Shown here piece by piece: positions 9,471 to 18,603 of a DNA stretch of 64,000 nt. The notes beneath the pieces were generated by a model. The model was not told the DNA's origin. It saw only the letters and a list, made by a program, of their open reading frames with translations, and ran no database searches. Positions within the stretch are counted from its first letter, which is position 1, and every line of letters starts with the position of its first letter. A program made the position numbers and the translations under genes. Source of the DNA: Marinomonas arctica (lineage in GTDB: Bacteria; Pseudomonadota; Gammaproteobacteria; Pseudomonadales; Marinomonadaceae); NCBI RefSeq assembly GCF_003259225.1, contig NZ_QHJF01000013.1, positions 112,632 through 176,631 of the forward strand, written 5' to 3'.

Positions 9471-11324
9471 TTATTTTTTCTCTTGGCGCGCCTGTGAGGC
9501 AAGACGAACAAACGCATTCGCTTCGCCGTAGCGACTGTAACCACCCACACGTTGTACCACTTCAAAAAAGACGCCATGTACTTCTTCCGTATAGAAATGA
9601 AAGAATTCACCTTCGTCATTTTTATCGTACATAATATTATGTGACTGCAATTTCTTAATCAGGTCTGGCGACAAACCAAAGCGCGCTTCGATGTCACGAT
9701 AATAATTCTGAGGAATCGGCAGCTGCTTCTCACTATCAATGTTTTTTGCTGCGGCAAAAATATCATCACACGCAAACGCAATTTGGTGCACCCCAGAGCC
9801 TTTAGACTTCTGGATAAAACGCTGTGCAGAGGCACCGCGTGCGTTGGTCATATTCAATGGAATACGCACACGCTTGTCTTTGCTAAGAGCGGTTCGGCTT
9901 ACGACTAATCCGTGAATATCCGGCAAATCTTGGCTGGCATCGATATCGAAACCAAATACCGATTTATAGAAGAAAGACGCCGACAGAAAATCCGTATTGG
10001 AAACCGTTTGGCCGATATGATCGAAACGTGTTAAGCCAACCCCCGTTTCGCCCTGAATACCTTGAATCGGTTTGAAATCCACCTCGAAAAAACGTACAGC
10101 GGCGTCGGCTGAAACGAGATACACCAAGCTATCGCCAATACCGCGAAGTGCAGGGATATTCAATTCACCTGGACCGGCCTGATTATCAAAACGCTCGACA
10201 CGATAGCGTTCAGCCAAAGACAAAGTGGCTTTAACATTTTCCGAGGCAAACGCCATCGCACAAACGGACACACCGTGTTTCTGGAAATGCTCGTGGGCTT
10301 GGCTTTTCGGCTCGCGGTTGAGGATCAGGTTAATATTACCCTGACGCATCAAGCTGACGTTTTTAGAACGGTGTTTATGGGTTTCATGAAAACCCAACTG
10401 AGCCAAGGTATTGGTTAACGCCGCGCCGCTTTCCCCTTCAATGGCAAATTCAATAAACTCAACATCGCTAACTTGTGGCGCCACAATCGGAGCGGTTTTT
10501 TCTTCACGCTTGCTCACCGTTTGGTCATCAAGCCAAATCAAAGAACGCATACCATCAATGGCCTTTTCTAATGGCGAAGAAGAACGGAATTCGTCATTGA
10601 AAATCTCATGGGACAAGTAGTCATTAAAGCCTTTGTCTTTCAAAACTTGTAAAAACTCGACCACTGGCATATCGCCTTGGCCAGGGAAGCAACGGAAATG
10701 TCGGCTGTATTGCAACACATCCATTTGTAAACTGGGCGCATCGGCCACTTGCACCAGCGCAATCTTGTTTAGCGGAATGTCATCACGCAGAACATCTAAG
10801 GTGTTACCACGGGAAAACATGTGAAAGGTATCTAAAATAATACCTAGATTCGGATGGTCAACACGTTTCACCAAATCCCATGCGTCATGATAATCGGCAA
10901 TGTGGTAACCCCAAGCTAGGGCTTCATACCCCAGCATGATGCCTTCTTTTTTGGCTATTTCAGCCAAAGCAAACAAGTCCGCCGCGCACACATCACGATC
11001 CGCAGAAGAATAAGGCTGCACATTACTGCAAAACAACAAACGATTCGTACCCAACTCGTGAGCAACATCCATTTTGTGCTGCAACATTTTGACTTTCTGC
11101 GAACGCATTGGCTCAGGCATACCTTCCATATCACGGAATGGCTGCAAAGCGATAATCTCCAAACCAAGATCTTGCGCCATACGACGCACATCTCTTGGCG
11201 AGCCATCAAACTGAGTTAAGTCATTTTCGAAGATTTCTACACCTTGAAAACCGGCTTTTGCCGCCGCTTCGAACTTTTCTCTCAGCGTGCCAGATAAGGT
11301 AACGGTTGCGAGTGCTGTTTTCAT
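9471..11324 (-). CDS. quiC: 3-dehydroshikimate dehydratase (QuiC1-type fusion)
   Basis: A 617-residue two-domain protein that converts 3-dehydroshikimate to protocatechuate, linking quinate/shikimate use to ring cleavage. The N-terminal half (about 1-270) is a sugar-phosphate isomerase-like TIM barrel with the metal-site blocks of known dehydratases: GYEALAWG, IILDTFHMFSRG, LVQVADAP and LSHEIFND. The C-terminal half (about 290-617) resembles 4-hydroxyphenylpyruvate dioxygenase (vicinal oxygen chelate fold), with FDHIGQTV and FHFYTEEVHGVFFEVVQR. This is the fused architecture described for Pseudomonas putida QuiC1. The C-terminal domain's own activity is uncertain. It is divergent from the pcaQ-like regulator gene. 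Confidence 0.88.
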   Translation of the reverse strand: MKTALATVTLSGTLREKFEAAAKAGFQGVEIFENDLTQFDGSPRDVRRMAQDLGLEIIALQPFRDMEGMPEPMRSQKVKMLQHKMDVAHELGTNRLLFCSNVQPYSSADRDVCAADLFALAEIAKKEGIMLGYEALAWGYHIADYHDAWDLVKRVDHPNLGIILDTFHMFSRGNTLDVLRDDIPLNKIALVQVADAPSLQMDVLQYSRHFRCFPGQGDMPVVEFLQVLKDKGFNDYLSHEIFNDEFRSSSPLEKAIDGMRSLIWLDDQTVSKREEKTAPIVAPQVSDVEFIEFAIEGESGAALTNTLAQLGFHETHKHRSKNVSLMRQGNINLILNREPKSQAHEHFQKHGVSVCAMAFASENVKATLSLAERYRVERFDNQAGPGELNIPALRGIGDSLVYLVSADAAVRFFEVDFKPIQGIQGETGVGLTRFDHIGQTVSNTDFLSASFFYKSVFGFDIDASQDLPDIHGLVVSRTALSKDKRVRIPLNMTNARGASAQRFIQKSKGSGVHQIAFACDDIFAAAKNIDSEKQLPIPQNYYRDIEARFGLSPDLIKKLQSHNIMYDKNDEGEFFHFYTEEVHGVFFEVVQRVGGYSRYGEANAFVRLASQARQEKK

Positions 11325-11657
11325 TCTTACGCCCTGACTGTCAACATTTCATAACGAAAACGATATGTGAAAAGCAAATATGTTTTCTACTTCTATCATT
11401 ATTATGCTTGATGCTAGCACAAGATTTTTGTATTGAGCGCCCTATTAAGAATGAAATAAAGTGCCAAAAATATATCGAAAAAGGAATACATAACCCCTTT
11501 TCAAGAGCGCAACTTAGGAGTGTAATATAGGAAAATTATTCCCTTATTAGCGCTTGTAACGAGCCTGATTCCTTAGTGTTTCTTTTTTTCAGTAGCTGAC
11601 GACCCAATAGCCAGTTAGCAGCGACAGAGACCATGCGTGTACGATGGGAGACTTTTT
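11325..11657. promoter_or_regulatory. Divergent promoter region quiC / pcaQ-like
   Basis: A 333 bp non-coding, AT-rich region between the divergent quiC and LysR genes. An imperfect dyad, TTTCATA-N10-TATGTGAAA (11347-11372), lies 23 bases upstream of quiC and has the size of a LysR-type operator. GGGAG at about 11645 is the ribosome binding site for the regulator's ATG at 11658. The operator assignment is by symmetry and position only. Confidence 0.45.
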
Positions 11658-12623
11658 ATGCTAGAAAACCGTATTAAATATCGCCACCTTCAATGTTTTT
11701 TAGAAGTCACTCGTCAAGGTAGTGTTGTTCGTGCCGCTGATGTGTTGGCTCTTACCCAGCCAGCTGTGTCAAAAAAACTCAAAGAACTAGAAGACATTCT
11801 GGGCGTCAGACTTTTAGAACGCAGTAAAAAAGGCGTAGAGCTCACACCGTTTGGAAAAGTCTTTCTAGAACACGCTAGCACCAGTGTGGCCGCATTACGT
11901 GAAGGCACTGAACGAGTAGCCCAAGCACAGCAAAAAGGCATCAGTCGTATCAGCATTGGTGTGTTACCGACCGTTGCGACCAGCATTCTGCCAGAGTCCG
12001 TTAAACGTTTTCGCACAGGCGGTCTTGATGTGCGATTGCATTTGGTTTCCGGCCCAAACGCTTTATTAATGAGCCAGTTGCGTGTTGGCGAATTGGACTT
12101 AGTCGTTGGACGCTTAGGCGTTCCAGAAGCCATGTCAGGCTTATCATTTCAGCATTTGTACTCGGAGCAGGTCACGTTTACCGTTCGACCTAATCATCCA
12201 TTGCTAACAAAAGAAAACTTCCAAATCAGCGATATTGCCAATTACACGGTGCTCTACCCGCCAAAAGGCTCCATCACTGCGCCCTATGTAGATCGTTTTT
12301 TATTGTCCCAAGGCGTCAGCACGCTAACGGATCGAATCGACACAGTGTCGGATTCGTTTGGCAAAGAATTTATTCGCAATAACGATGCGGTGTGGATCAT
12401 TTCACGCGGTGTTGTGGCTCGAGAAATTTCTGATGGTGAACTGGATGAATTGCCTATCGACACAAAAGAAACGCTAGGAGCGGTTGGCCTGACAACCCGT
12501 GCAGACTCGGTTCCGTCACTAGCACTAAAGCTGTTTATGAACGCCATCCGAGATACCGCACAAACGTTAGACAGCTATTACAAACACATTGATCATCACC
12601 ATAAAGACAGCCCTGTCGTTTAA
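11658..12623 (+). CDS. LysR-type regulator, PcaQ-like
   Basis: A 321-residue LysR regulator. The start region RIKYRHLQCFLEVTRQGSVVRAADVLALTQPAVSKKLKELE is the winged HTH and strongly recalls PcaQ, the activator of protocatechuate genes. The substrate-binding domain fills residues 90-310. A GTG 21 bases upstream is in frame, but GGGAG places the start at this ATG. It is divergent from quiC and 35 bp before an AEC permease, so a role sensing protocatechuate-pathway compounds is likely. PcaQ usually controls the 3,4-cleavage pathway, whereas this region encodes 4,5-cleavage, so the true target is open. Confidence 0.75.
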   Translation: MLENRIKYRHLQCFLEVTRQGSVVRAADVLALTQPAVSKKLKELEDILGVRLLERSKKGVELTPFGKVFLEHASTSVAALREGTERVAQAQQKGISRISIGVLPTVATSILPESVKRFRTGGLDVRLHLVSGPNALLMSQLRVGELDLVVGRLGVPEAMSGLSFQHLYSEQVTFTVRPNHPLLTKENFQISDIANYTVLYPPKGSITAPYVDRFLLSQGVSTLTDRIDTVSDSFGKEFIRNNDAVWIISRGVVAREISDGELDELPIDTKETLGAVGLTTRADSVPSLALKLFMNAIRDTAQTLDSYYKHIDHHHKDSPVV

Positions 12624-12658
12624 GTGGCTAAATTAAGGTGCTAAGACAGGACTCCTAG

Positions 12659-13600
12659 ATGCTGACCATTATCGCCATCACAACGCCCATTTTTATCATG
12701 ATCATATTGGGATACTTGGCGGTTCGCGTTAAGTTGGTTCCTGGTGACACCATAGCTGGCATGGCAAAAATCGTCATGTATTTCACGCTTCCCGCTTTAA
12801 TTTTCAGTACTTTGGCACGAATGGAGTTTGATGAGGTTATTGTCCCAGCCTATATTGCCACTTATGCAATAGGATCCATACTCACCCTATTGATTGGTCT
12901 ATTTATTAGTTTAAAAGTCATGAAACGTTCTCTTATTGAGAGTACGTTAAAAGGGGCAGGCATGGCCTGTTCAAACTCGGCATTCTTCGCGTATCCAGTG
13001 ATGTTACTGGCGTTCAGCAACCCTCCTACAGCAGCGTTTGCCATGTCCCTAATCGTCGAGAACATTCTGGTTCTTCCCATGATGTTTGTCATGCTAGAAG
13101 TCAGTGCGTCCAGAGGACAAGGTCTAAAACCCTCTCATCTCTTCTATGGCGTACTAAAACGGCTCATCAAAAATCCGTTAATTTTAGCCGTTACGGGTGG
13201 GGTATTAGCGTCGACATTTCACCTAGAGCTGCCCGCGGTGATTGATCGAGTATTGGTCATGTTATCCGGCGCATCCGCCACACTCGCACTGATTGTACTG
13301 GGCGGTTCATTAGTCGGTACCAGCCTCACTGGCAATGCCAAAGACATTTGTTTTGTTACCATAGGCAAACTCGTCCTGCATCCATTAATGATTGCCGTCG
13401 TGGCGCTCTTTATGCCAGAAATGGACCGCAACCTTCTGCTCGGTGGCATCTTAATTGCGGCCGTTCCCATGATGAGTATTTATCCGATTATTGGCAGCCA
13501 ATATGGTTTTCGTTCTCTGTGCGCAAGCACATTACTGATTACCACACTGATGTCATTCCTTACACTCGCCGTTATTTTGTCTTTGATGGGGTTGAACTAA
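12659..13600 (+). CDS. AEC-family permease (first copy)
   Basis: A 313-residue inner-membrane protein with about ten helices in two repeated halves. It belongs to the auxin efflux carrier family, whose bacterial members move organic acids such as malate. Characteristic pieces include [15 protein letters not shown], the [15 protein letters not shown] loop and [11 protein letters not shown]. It follows the pcaQ-like gene by 35 bp and probably shares its transcript. Its 3' end overlaps aroQ, which is convergent, by 29 bp. A second, related AEC gene lies 0.5 kb away on the other strand. Confidence 0.85.
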   Translation: MLTIIAITTPIFIMIILGYLAVRVKLVPGDTIAGMAKIVMYFTLPALIFSTLARMEFDEVIVPAYIATYAIGSILTLLIGLFISLKVMKRSLIESTLKGAGMACSNSAFFAYPVMLLAFSNPPTAAFAMSLIVENILVLPMMFVMLEVSASRGQGLKPSHLFYGVLKRLIKNPLILAVTGGVLASTFHLELPAVIDRVLVMLSGASATLALIVLGGSLVGTSLTGNAKDICFVTIGKLVLHPLMIAVVALFMPEMDRNLLLGGILIAAVPMMSIYPIIGSQYGFRSLCASTLLITTLMSFLTLAVILSLMGLN

Positions 13601-14042
13601 GCTTGTGCACCAAACCCTGAATACCCAATACATAGCCTTGTACACCCATACCCACGACAATACCTGCGGCAGCAGGTGAAATATAAGAGTGATGACGGAA
13701 GGCTTCTCTGGCGTGTACGTTGGAGATATGAACTTCGATAACAGGCACCTCTGCACCTTTTATGGCATCATGGAGCGCAACAGATGTGTGTGTATAAGCA
13801 CCGGGATTGAACACTACGCCCAATACTTCGCCCGCTTTAATGCGACGGCCCGCTTCATGAATGAGATCAATCAGTACACCTTCGTGATTAGATTGATGGC
13901 ATTCCACATCATGACCCAATGTCTGTGCAGCCTCACGGCACATGACTTCCACATCCGCTAGGGTTTCATAGCCATAAGTAGCAGGCTCACGAGTGCCCAG
14001 TAAATTTAAATTAGGGCCGTTCAATACCATGATGGTAGACAT
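13572..14042 (-). CDS. aroQ: 3-dehydroquinate dehydratase, type II
   Basis: A 156-residue enzyme that dehydrates 3-dehydroquinate to 3-dehydroshikimate. The type II signatures are complete: [16 protein letters not shown] with the catalytic Tyr, the Asn/Gly loop [15 protein letters not shown] with the active-site His, and EVHISN. In this setting it probably serves quinate breakdown, feeding QuiC, rather than only aromatic amino acid synthesis. GGAG lies eight bases before the ATG. It is the last gene of a minus-strand set (GntR regulator, AEC permease, aroQ) with gaps of about 50 bp, and its 3' end overlaps the convergent AEC gene. Confidence 0.93.
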   Translation of the reverse strand: MSTIMVLNGPNLNLLGTREPATYGYETLADVEVMCREAAQTLGHDVECHQSNHEGVLIDLIHEAGRRIKAGEVLGVVFNPGAYTHTSVALHDAIKGAEVPVIEVHISNVHAREAFRHHSYISPAAAGIVVGMGVQGYVLGIQGLVHKLSSTPSKTK

Positions 14043-14097
14043 TTTTATTACTCCTATAAGTCAACATGAATATTCAATTAATCGCATTAGCCTATTT

Positions 14098-15030
14098 TCA
14101 AACAAAAAAGCGCAGCAAGACACTCAAGCTAAAAAATGACAACACGGTGGTAATCAATAACGTACTCGCACAGAAACTCCGTTCACCATACTCGCCACAG
14201 ACAATGGGGTAAGAGCTAAACATAGGGACAGCAGCAAAAATAATAACCGCGATCTTTAAATCGTTTGGCATGGCCGGCGCCAGTAGCAAAAGCAAGGTGA
14301 CGAGCGCGGGAAATACGACCAACTTACCCGTCGCTACTAATAAAATGGGAGACCATTGTCCTTTTATGGACACACCAACCAAAGAACCACCAATCACAAT
14401 CAAGGCGACGGATGAAGCCGCAGCAGCCAGTAAATCCAGCCCTCGCCCCATAAAACTGGGCAGACGCAACTCAAACACGGAAAAAACTAAGCCAGCGGCT
14501 AAGGCAATTAATAAGGGATTCGTAGAAATGCGTTTCACCACAAAAACAAGAAGACTTTTCTCGCTGTTCTGACTTTTGCCCAACATGGTTTCGATAAAAA
14601 TTAAGCACACTGGCAGCAAAATAATATTTTCCACCATCAATGACATCACAAAGGCCTGAGTCAAAGACGAATCAAAAAACTGTAATAAGACAGGAAAACC
14701 AATAAACGCACTGTTTGACATGGTTGCACCAACGCCTCTGACACCCGCGTCAACCAGACCGCTTTTCAGCAGTCGCCAGCTCAACAACACAATGATAAAA
14801 AAAGTCGCTAAGCCGCTCGCTGCATACACCGCAAGATAGTCAAAATGCAGGACTTCTCTTATCTCCATGCTGGACAATTTCATAAAAATTAACGCAGGCA
14901 AAGCAAGGTACAGCACAAAACGGCTCAACCCTGGTATGGCAGCTTGTGGGAGAAAAGAAAAACGCACACTCACAAAACCCACTAATATCAGAAAAAAAAT
15001 GGGCGCAACGATATTAATGACGGCTGCCAT
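14098..15030 (-). CDS. AEC-family permease (second copy)
   Basis: A 310-residue permease of the same family as the one at 12659-13600, with closely matching segments ([42 protein letters not shown] and the ending [17 protein letters not shown]). The two look like diverged paralogues. It sits between a GntR regulator and aroQ, all on the minus strand, which suggests uptake of quinate, shikimate or a related acid. Substrate is inferred from context only. Confidence 0.83.
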   Translation of the reverse strand: MAAVINIVAPIFFLILVGFVSVRFSFLPQAAIPGLSRFVLYLALPALIFMKLSSMEIREVLHFDYLAVYAASGLATFFIIVLLSWRLLKSGLVDAGVRGVGATMSNSAFIGFPVLLQFFDSSLTQAFVMSLMVENIILLPVCLIFIETMLGKSQNSEKSLLVFVVKRISTNPLLIALAAGLVFSVFELRLPSFMGRGLDLLAAAASSVALIVIGGSLVGVSIKGQWSPILLVATGKLVVFPALVTLLLLLAPAMPNDLKIAVIIFAAVPMFSSYPIVCGEYGERSFCASTLLITTVLSFFSLSVLLRFFV

Positions 15031-15078
15031 GTTAGAAGTTCCTTATTGAGGTCATCGTGTTCATCTCATAAAAACCGC

Positions 15079-15792
15079 TTAGGCCGACGCTCTACTTTTG
15101 TTTGTAGTTGCAGAGGTTGCACTGCTGAGATCTGGCAGTGTTAAGCCTTTTTGAATATGCGAATCCAGTATCGATACTGCATTCTCTACGTCGTCTTCTA
15201 GAAGGCATTTCAACAATTGATGATGCTCCTCCATAGACGCCTGTCCACGAAAGGGGCGGCGGTGCAACGCCAGCACCTGATAACGCATATAAAGCTCAAT
15301 TACTGAAGCATGGTAACGGATAAGCTGCTGAGAGCCGCAATGGGACACCATGGTAATATGAAAATCTCGATCGACTTTTTCCCATGCCTGCACATGACTC
15401 GTCTCGTCTTCCATCATCTGTTTCTCGACACAGTTCAAGCGAAAGTGCGCACTGATTAAAGCCGACTTCCACTCCATATGACCCACTTTATTGGCCATGG
15501 ATTTACGCACCCCCGACAGCTCTAACATCTGTCGTAACTCTAATAGCTCGCATAAATCAGCGGTAGAGACAGGTTTTACTGAGAACCCTTTTTGATCGAC
15601 AAACAGCACAAAACCATCAGACACAAGTCGCATTAAGGTTTCGCGTAGCGTGTTGACACTGGCACTATAACGCAAGCGCAACGCGTTTAATTTCAGCTTT
15701 TCGCCGGGAGCAAGCTTGCCCGTTACAATGTCTGAACGCAGTTGCTCATAGACAGATTGCCCAACTAATTTGCGATCATCGGAGTTAATCAT
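15079..15792 (-). CDS. GntR-family regulator, FCD subfamily
   Basis: A 237-residue transcription regulator. The N-terminal winged HTH (about 10-80) includes VYEQLRSDIVTGKLAPGEKLKLNALRLRY in two blocks. An all-helical FCD ligand domain follows (about 90-220) with the expected His/Asp cluster, such as DRDFHITMV and MEEHHQLL, that binds metal and acid ligands. It heads the minus-strand set with an AEC permease and aroQ and probably controls them in response to an organic acid. The ligand is unknown. Confidence 0.85.
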   Translation of the reverse strand: MINSDDRKLVGQSVYEQLRSDIVTGKLAPGEKLKLNALRLRYSASVNTLRETLMRLVSDGFVLFVDQKGFSVKPVSTADLCELLELRQMLELSGVRKSMANKVGHMEWKSALISAHFRLNCVEKQMMEDETSHVQAWEKVDRDFHITMVSHCGSQQLIRYHASVIELYMRYQVLALHRRPFRGQASMEEHHQLLKCLLEDDVENAVSILDSHIQKGLTLPDLSSATSATTNKSRASA

Positions 15793-15875
15793 AGAAATTT
15801 CTAAGGGCCTTTTATGGTTTTATAAGACCTCTGCACTATATCACGAGGCAAAGCATTCTAATGTATAGCCAAACG

Positions 15876-15901
15876 AAAAGACGCCCTTTGGCGCCTTTTT
15901 T
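15876..15901 (-). terminator. Terminator after the aroE-type gene
   Basis: AAAAGACGCC at 15876-15885 pairs with GGCGCCTTTT at 15890-15899 (one G-T) around loop CTTT. It lies 30 bases beyond the stop of the minus-strand dehydrogenase gene. The strongest T run is on the plus strand, so it can act in both directions. Confidence 0.65.
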
Positions 15902-15930
15902 AGGTTGTTCACTTTATGAAATGACGAGAA

Positions 15931-16785
15931 CTAAATCAACGAGCTAACCACATCGTATTTTTCACGGAACTGATCCCAAACGGGCTTCACGTCCGTGACT
16001 TGTTGTCCGGTAAAAATCTCAAAAGCATCGATGCCTTGGTAGAAAAACAAATCAAAACCAGACACAACCTGCAGGCCCTTCTTATTTGCTTCTAGCAAAA
16101 ATTCCGTATCCATTGGGGTGTAAACCGCATCAAAGGCCCACTTCTGTCCCTGAATCAACTCAGCCGCCAAAGGCATGCCTGGACTTTTCAAATGACCAAC
16201 AGGCGTACAGTTTACCAAGCCATCCACTTCCGCCGCGGCCGCAGCAATGTCTTCTTTGGCCACCACACGGGCTTTATAACCTGCGTCGTTAATAGCATCC
16301 ACCAAAGATTGCGCGCTACGTTCACTCAAATCAGTGATCAACACTTCTGTGGCGCCCACTTCAAACAAGGCAAAGCCAATCGCACGCCCTACACCACCCG
16401 CACCTATCATCAGCACTTTGCCTGCGGGTAAATCGCCCACTCGCCCCTTATAGCCGCGAATAAATCCCGTGTAATCGGTATTAAATGCACATACTTTGCC
16501 GTCTTTTAATAGCAAGGTATTACTGGCACCCACTTTTTTTACCGCATCGTTCACTTCGTCTGCACTGTCGATGGCAATTTGCTTGTAAGGAAACGTCACA
16601 TTCGTACCAACAAACCCCAAAGCACGAATTTCAGCTAACTTGGCATTAAAGGCTTCGGCACTATCATCTTCGGGCACCTGCAGTTGGTAATCCACAGGCA
16701 ACTGCTTTAGCTCACCTAACATCATGTGTAAAGAGGGAGATCGAGAAGCGGCAATCGCCTGACCGATTAGACCTAAATGTAACAT
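15931..16785 (-). CDS. Shikimate/quinate dehydrogenase (AroE family)
   Basis: A 284-residue AroE-family enzyme that interconverts shikimate with 3-dehydroshikimate, or quinate with 3-dehydroquinate. Visible are the substrate Ser pair (SRSPSLHMM), the catalytic Lys (NVTFPYKQ, about residue 68), the Asp of FNTDYTG and the nucleotide loop GAGGVGRA. After the second Rossmann strand it has TDLSERS instead of the NADP-binding NRT of biosynthetic AroE. An Asp there is typical of NAD-dependent, catabolic enzymes such as Corynebacterium QsuD. The ATG at 16785 has GGAGG eight bases upstream; a TTG at 16800 is less likely. With aroQ and quiC next door a degradative role is likely. Confidence 0.85.
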   Translation of the reverse strand: MLHLGLIGQAIAASRSPSLHMMLGELKQLPVDYQLQVPEDDSAEAFNAKLAEIRALGFVGTNVTFPYKQIAIDSADEVNDAVKKVGASNTLLLKDGKVCAFNTDYTGFIRGYKGRVGDLPAGKVLMIGAGGVGRAIGFALFEVGATEVLITDLSERSAQSLVDAINDAGYKARVVAKEDIAAAAAEVDGLVNCTPVGHLKSPGMPLAAELIQGQKWAFDAVYTPMDTEFLLEANKKGLQVVSGFDLFFYQGIDAFEIFTGQQVTDVKPVWDQFREKYDVVSSLI

Positions 16786-17263
16786 TGTAATTGCCTCCAA
16801 CGTATTCCCAAAAGGAATGTCATCACGTTAATAATTGAGTCATAAAGGATAAAAAACGCTTCCTTTATCAGAGATAGAGGAAGCGTATACCAAAACTCAT
16901 GATTTGTTGTATGACAATTTGACATGTATTTTGATTGGAAAAATTATATCAAAATAGACAACACTGAAACGGCATTTTTGTGAACAAACTACCGTCTGAG
17001 ACAAATCGCCTCCACGCTTTTTGCGACTTCGTTATAAAATTCGCCGATACTGTGAACAGCCGTTTGCTGTAAACATGAAAACAAAAGTACAGCACAGACC
17101 TAGAGTAATATCTCTTTTTCACTATTTAAAAAAAAGAACGCTAAATCCATATAAATAGTGACGTTTTTATCAAAACACGAAAAAAACATTGAATTAATGC
17201 TTATCCTTTATTTATTTGATATTCGTTTTTGATATAGTCTGGTTAAAATAATAAGGAGGTCTT
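16786..17263. promoter_or_regulatory. Divergent control region with leader structures
   Basis: About 480 bp without genes between the AroE-type gene (minus) and a LysR regulator (plus). It holds a hairpin-plus-T-run on the minus strand (listed separately), a short stem ATTCC/GGAAT at 16804-16818 next to the gene's ribosome binding site, and, 30-50 bases before the LysR gene, two direct copies of TTTGATAT (17215-17222 and 17228-17235). The last could be part of an autoregulatory operator. Confidence 0.5.
16851..16886 (-). terminator. Leader terminator / possible attenuator before the AroE-type gene
   Basis: A 14-bp stem (16856-16869 with 16873-16886) has a three-base loop and one internal mismatch in the minus-strand RNA. 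On the minus strand it is followed by six T (complement of 16851-16856), a textbook intrinsic terminator. It lies 66 bases upstream of the dehydrogenase start and points the same way. No complete gene lies between it and the divergent LysR gene, so it should end either a leader transcript or a small RNA. Confidence 0.7.
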
Positions 17264-18478
17264 ATGGAGATCGCAATTCCCAACCTACGACATTTGCGTG
17301 TCTTTCTCGCGGTAGCAGAGCTGAAAAGTATTACTCGTGCATCTGAAACCATCTTCTTATCACAACCTGCCATTACACAAGCCATTGCAAAGCTAGAGGG
17401 GCTATTAGGCGCGGCCCTATTTGAGCGCCATTCAGATGGTATGTATCCCACGCCATCAGGTGAGGTATGGCAAAAACGCGTAAGCCGCGCCATCCATCAT
17501 ATCCAAAACGCCACACTCGAAATCGTCAAAGACAACACCCCCAAAGAGCGTGTGCAAAAAAATCTCGTGGCCTTGATCAGCACGACACAACTACGGGCCT
17601 TGATTGCCGTCTGTGAAGCGCAAAACTTCAGCATTGCCAGCCGCAATTTGGCGGTTTCCCAGTCCTCTGTTCATCGCGCTGCCCGTGATTTAGAGCGCTT
17701 ACTTGGGGTCGTGTTATTTGAAAAAAACAGTCTTGGTACAAATGCAACGAAAGCCGCACAAACCTTAGCGAAAGCCACCAAACTGGCTTTTAGTGAATTA
17801 CGCCAAGGCATTTACGAGATCAACGCCTTACAATTCAAAGATGTCAGTACCATCACCATTGGCAGTATGCCTTTGGCCCGTATGACCATCCTGCCTAAAT
17901 CCATTTTGCAATTTAATGAACGCCATCCTGATGTGAATATCAATGTAACCGAAGGCCCTTATGCCGATTTATTACATCATCTACGCCAAGGCGACATCGA
18001 TATTATTTTAGGAGCCTTACGCTACCCTTCCCCCGCTGACGATGTGGTCCAAGAAGAGCTATGGGCACCACCTTTGTCGGTTGTTGCTCGCACAAATCAC
18101 CCCTTAATGAGCAAACACCCTGTTAGTGCCAAAGAGCTGGCAGAGTTTGCTTGGGTGGTTCCCGCCAAAGGTACTCCTACTCGGCAAGCCTTCGAAGATA
18201 TTTTTCATGATGCAGGCATTCCGTTACCCACTAGGTTGGTTGAATCCAGTTCACAGATATTGATTCGTGAATTATTAATCGAAAGTGACCGCCTGACCCT
18301 GATTTCAGCACACCAAGTAGAGCGAGAAATTAATATTGAATTACTCAATGTCATCGACTTTCCACTGGAACATACTCGCCGACCAATTGGACTTTGTGTG
18401 CGAAAAAGCTGGCTTCCAACGGTGACCCAGTCCCATTTCCTCAGCTTATTGCGAGAAATATCTGAACACTTTCGCTAA
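17264..18478 (+). CDS. LysR-type regulator with two tandem HTH domains
   Basis: A 404-residue protein, about 100 longer than the usual LysR regulator. The excess is a second DNA-binding domain. HTH 1 (about 8-66) reads LRHLRVFLAVAELKS and SQPAITQAIAKLEGLLG. HTH 2 (about 106-164) reads LRALIAVCEAQNFSIASRN and SQSSVHRAARDLERLLGVVLFEKN. A normal LysR ligand domain follows (about 190-400), with ITIGSMPLARMTILP and IDIILGALRYP. It has a strong AGGAGG site. It is divergent from the AroE-type gene and followed by ligC, so it probably regulates the quinate or protocatechuate 4,5-cleavage genes, in the position where LigR/PmdR-type LysR proteins are found elsewhere. Confidence 0.88.
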   Translation: MEIAIPNLRHLRVFLAVAELKSITRASETIFLSQPAITQAIAKLEGLLGAALFERHSDGMYPTPSGEVWQKRVSRAIHHIQNATLEIVKDNTPKERVQKNLVALISTTQLRALIAVCEAQNFSIASRNLAVSQSSVHRAARDLERLLGVVLFEKNSLGTNATKAAQTLAKATKLAFSELRQGIYEINALQFKDVSTITIGSMPLARMTILPKSILQFNERHPDVNINVTEGPYADLLHHLRQGDIDIILGALRYPSPADDVVQEELWAPPLSVVARTNHPLMSKHPVSAKELAEFAWVVPAKGTPTRQAFEDIFHDAGIPLPTRLVESSSQILIRELLIESDRLTLISAHQVEREINIELLNVIDFPLEHTRRPIGLCVRKSWLPTVTQSHFLSLLREISEHFR

Positions 18479-18603
18479 CCCTGAAAGAAACCAGATTGCA
18501 AAAAATGAATGGCTAATGCGGTTTATGGATTACCCCCATCGGCTATCGGATGCTAAATTTGTGAGTCATTATTCTATTCACTAATAAAAACAGGAGCCAA
18601 CTA

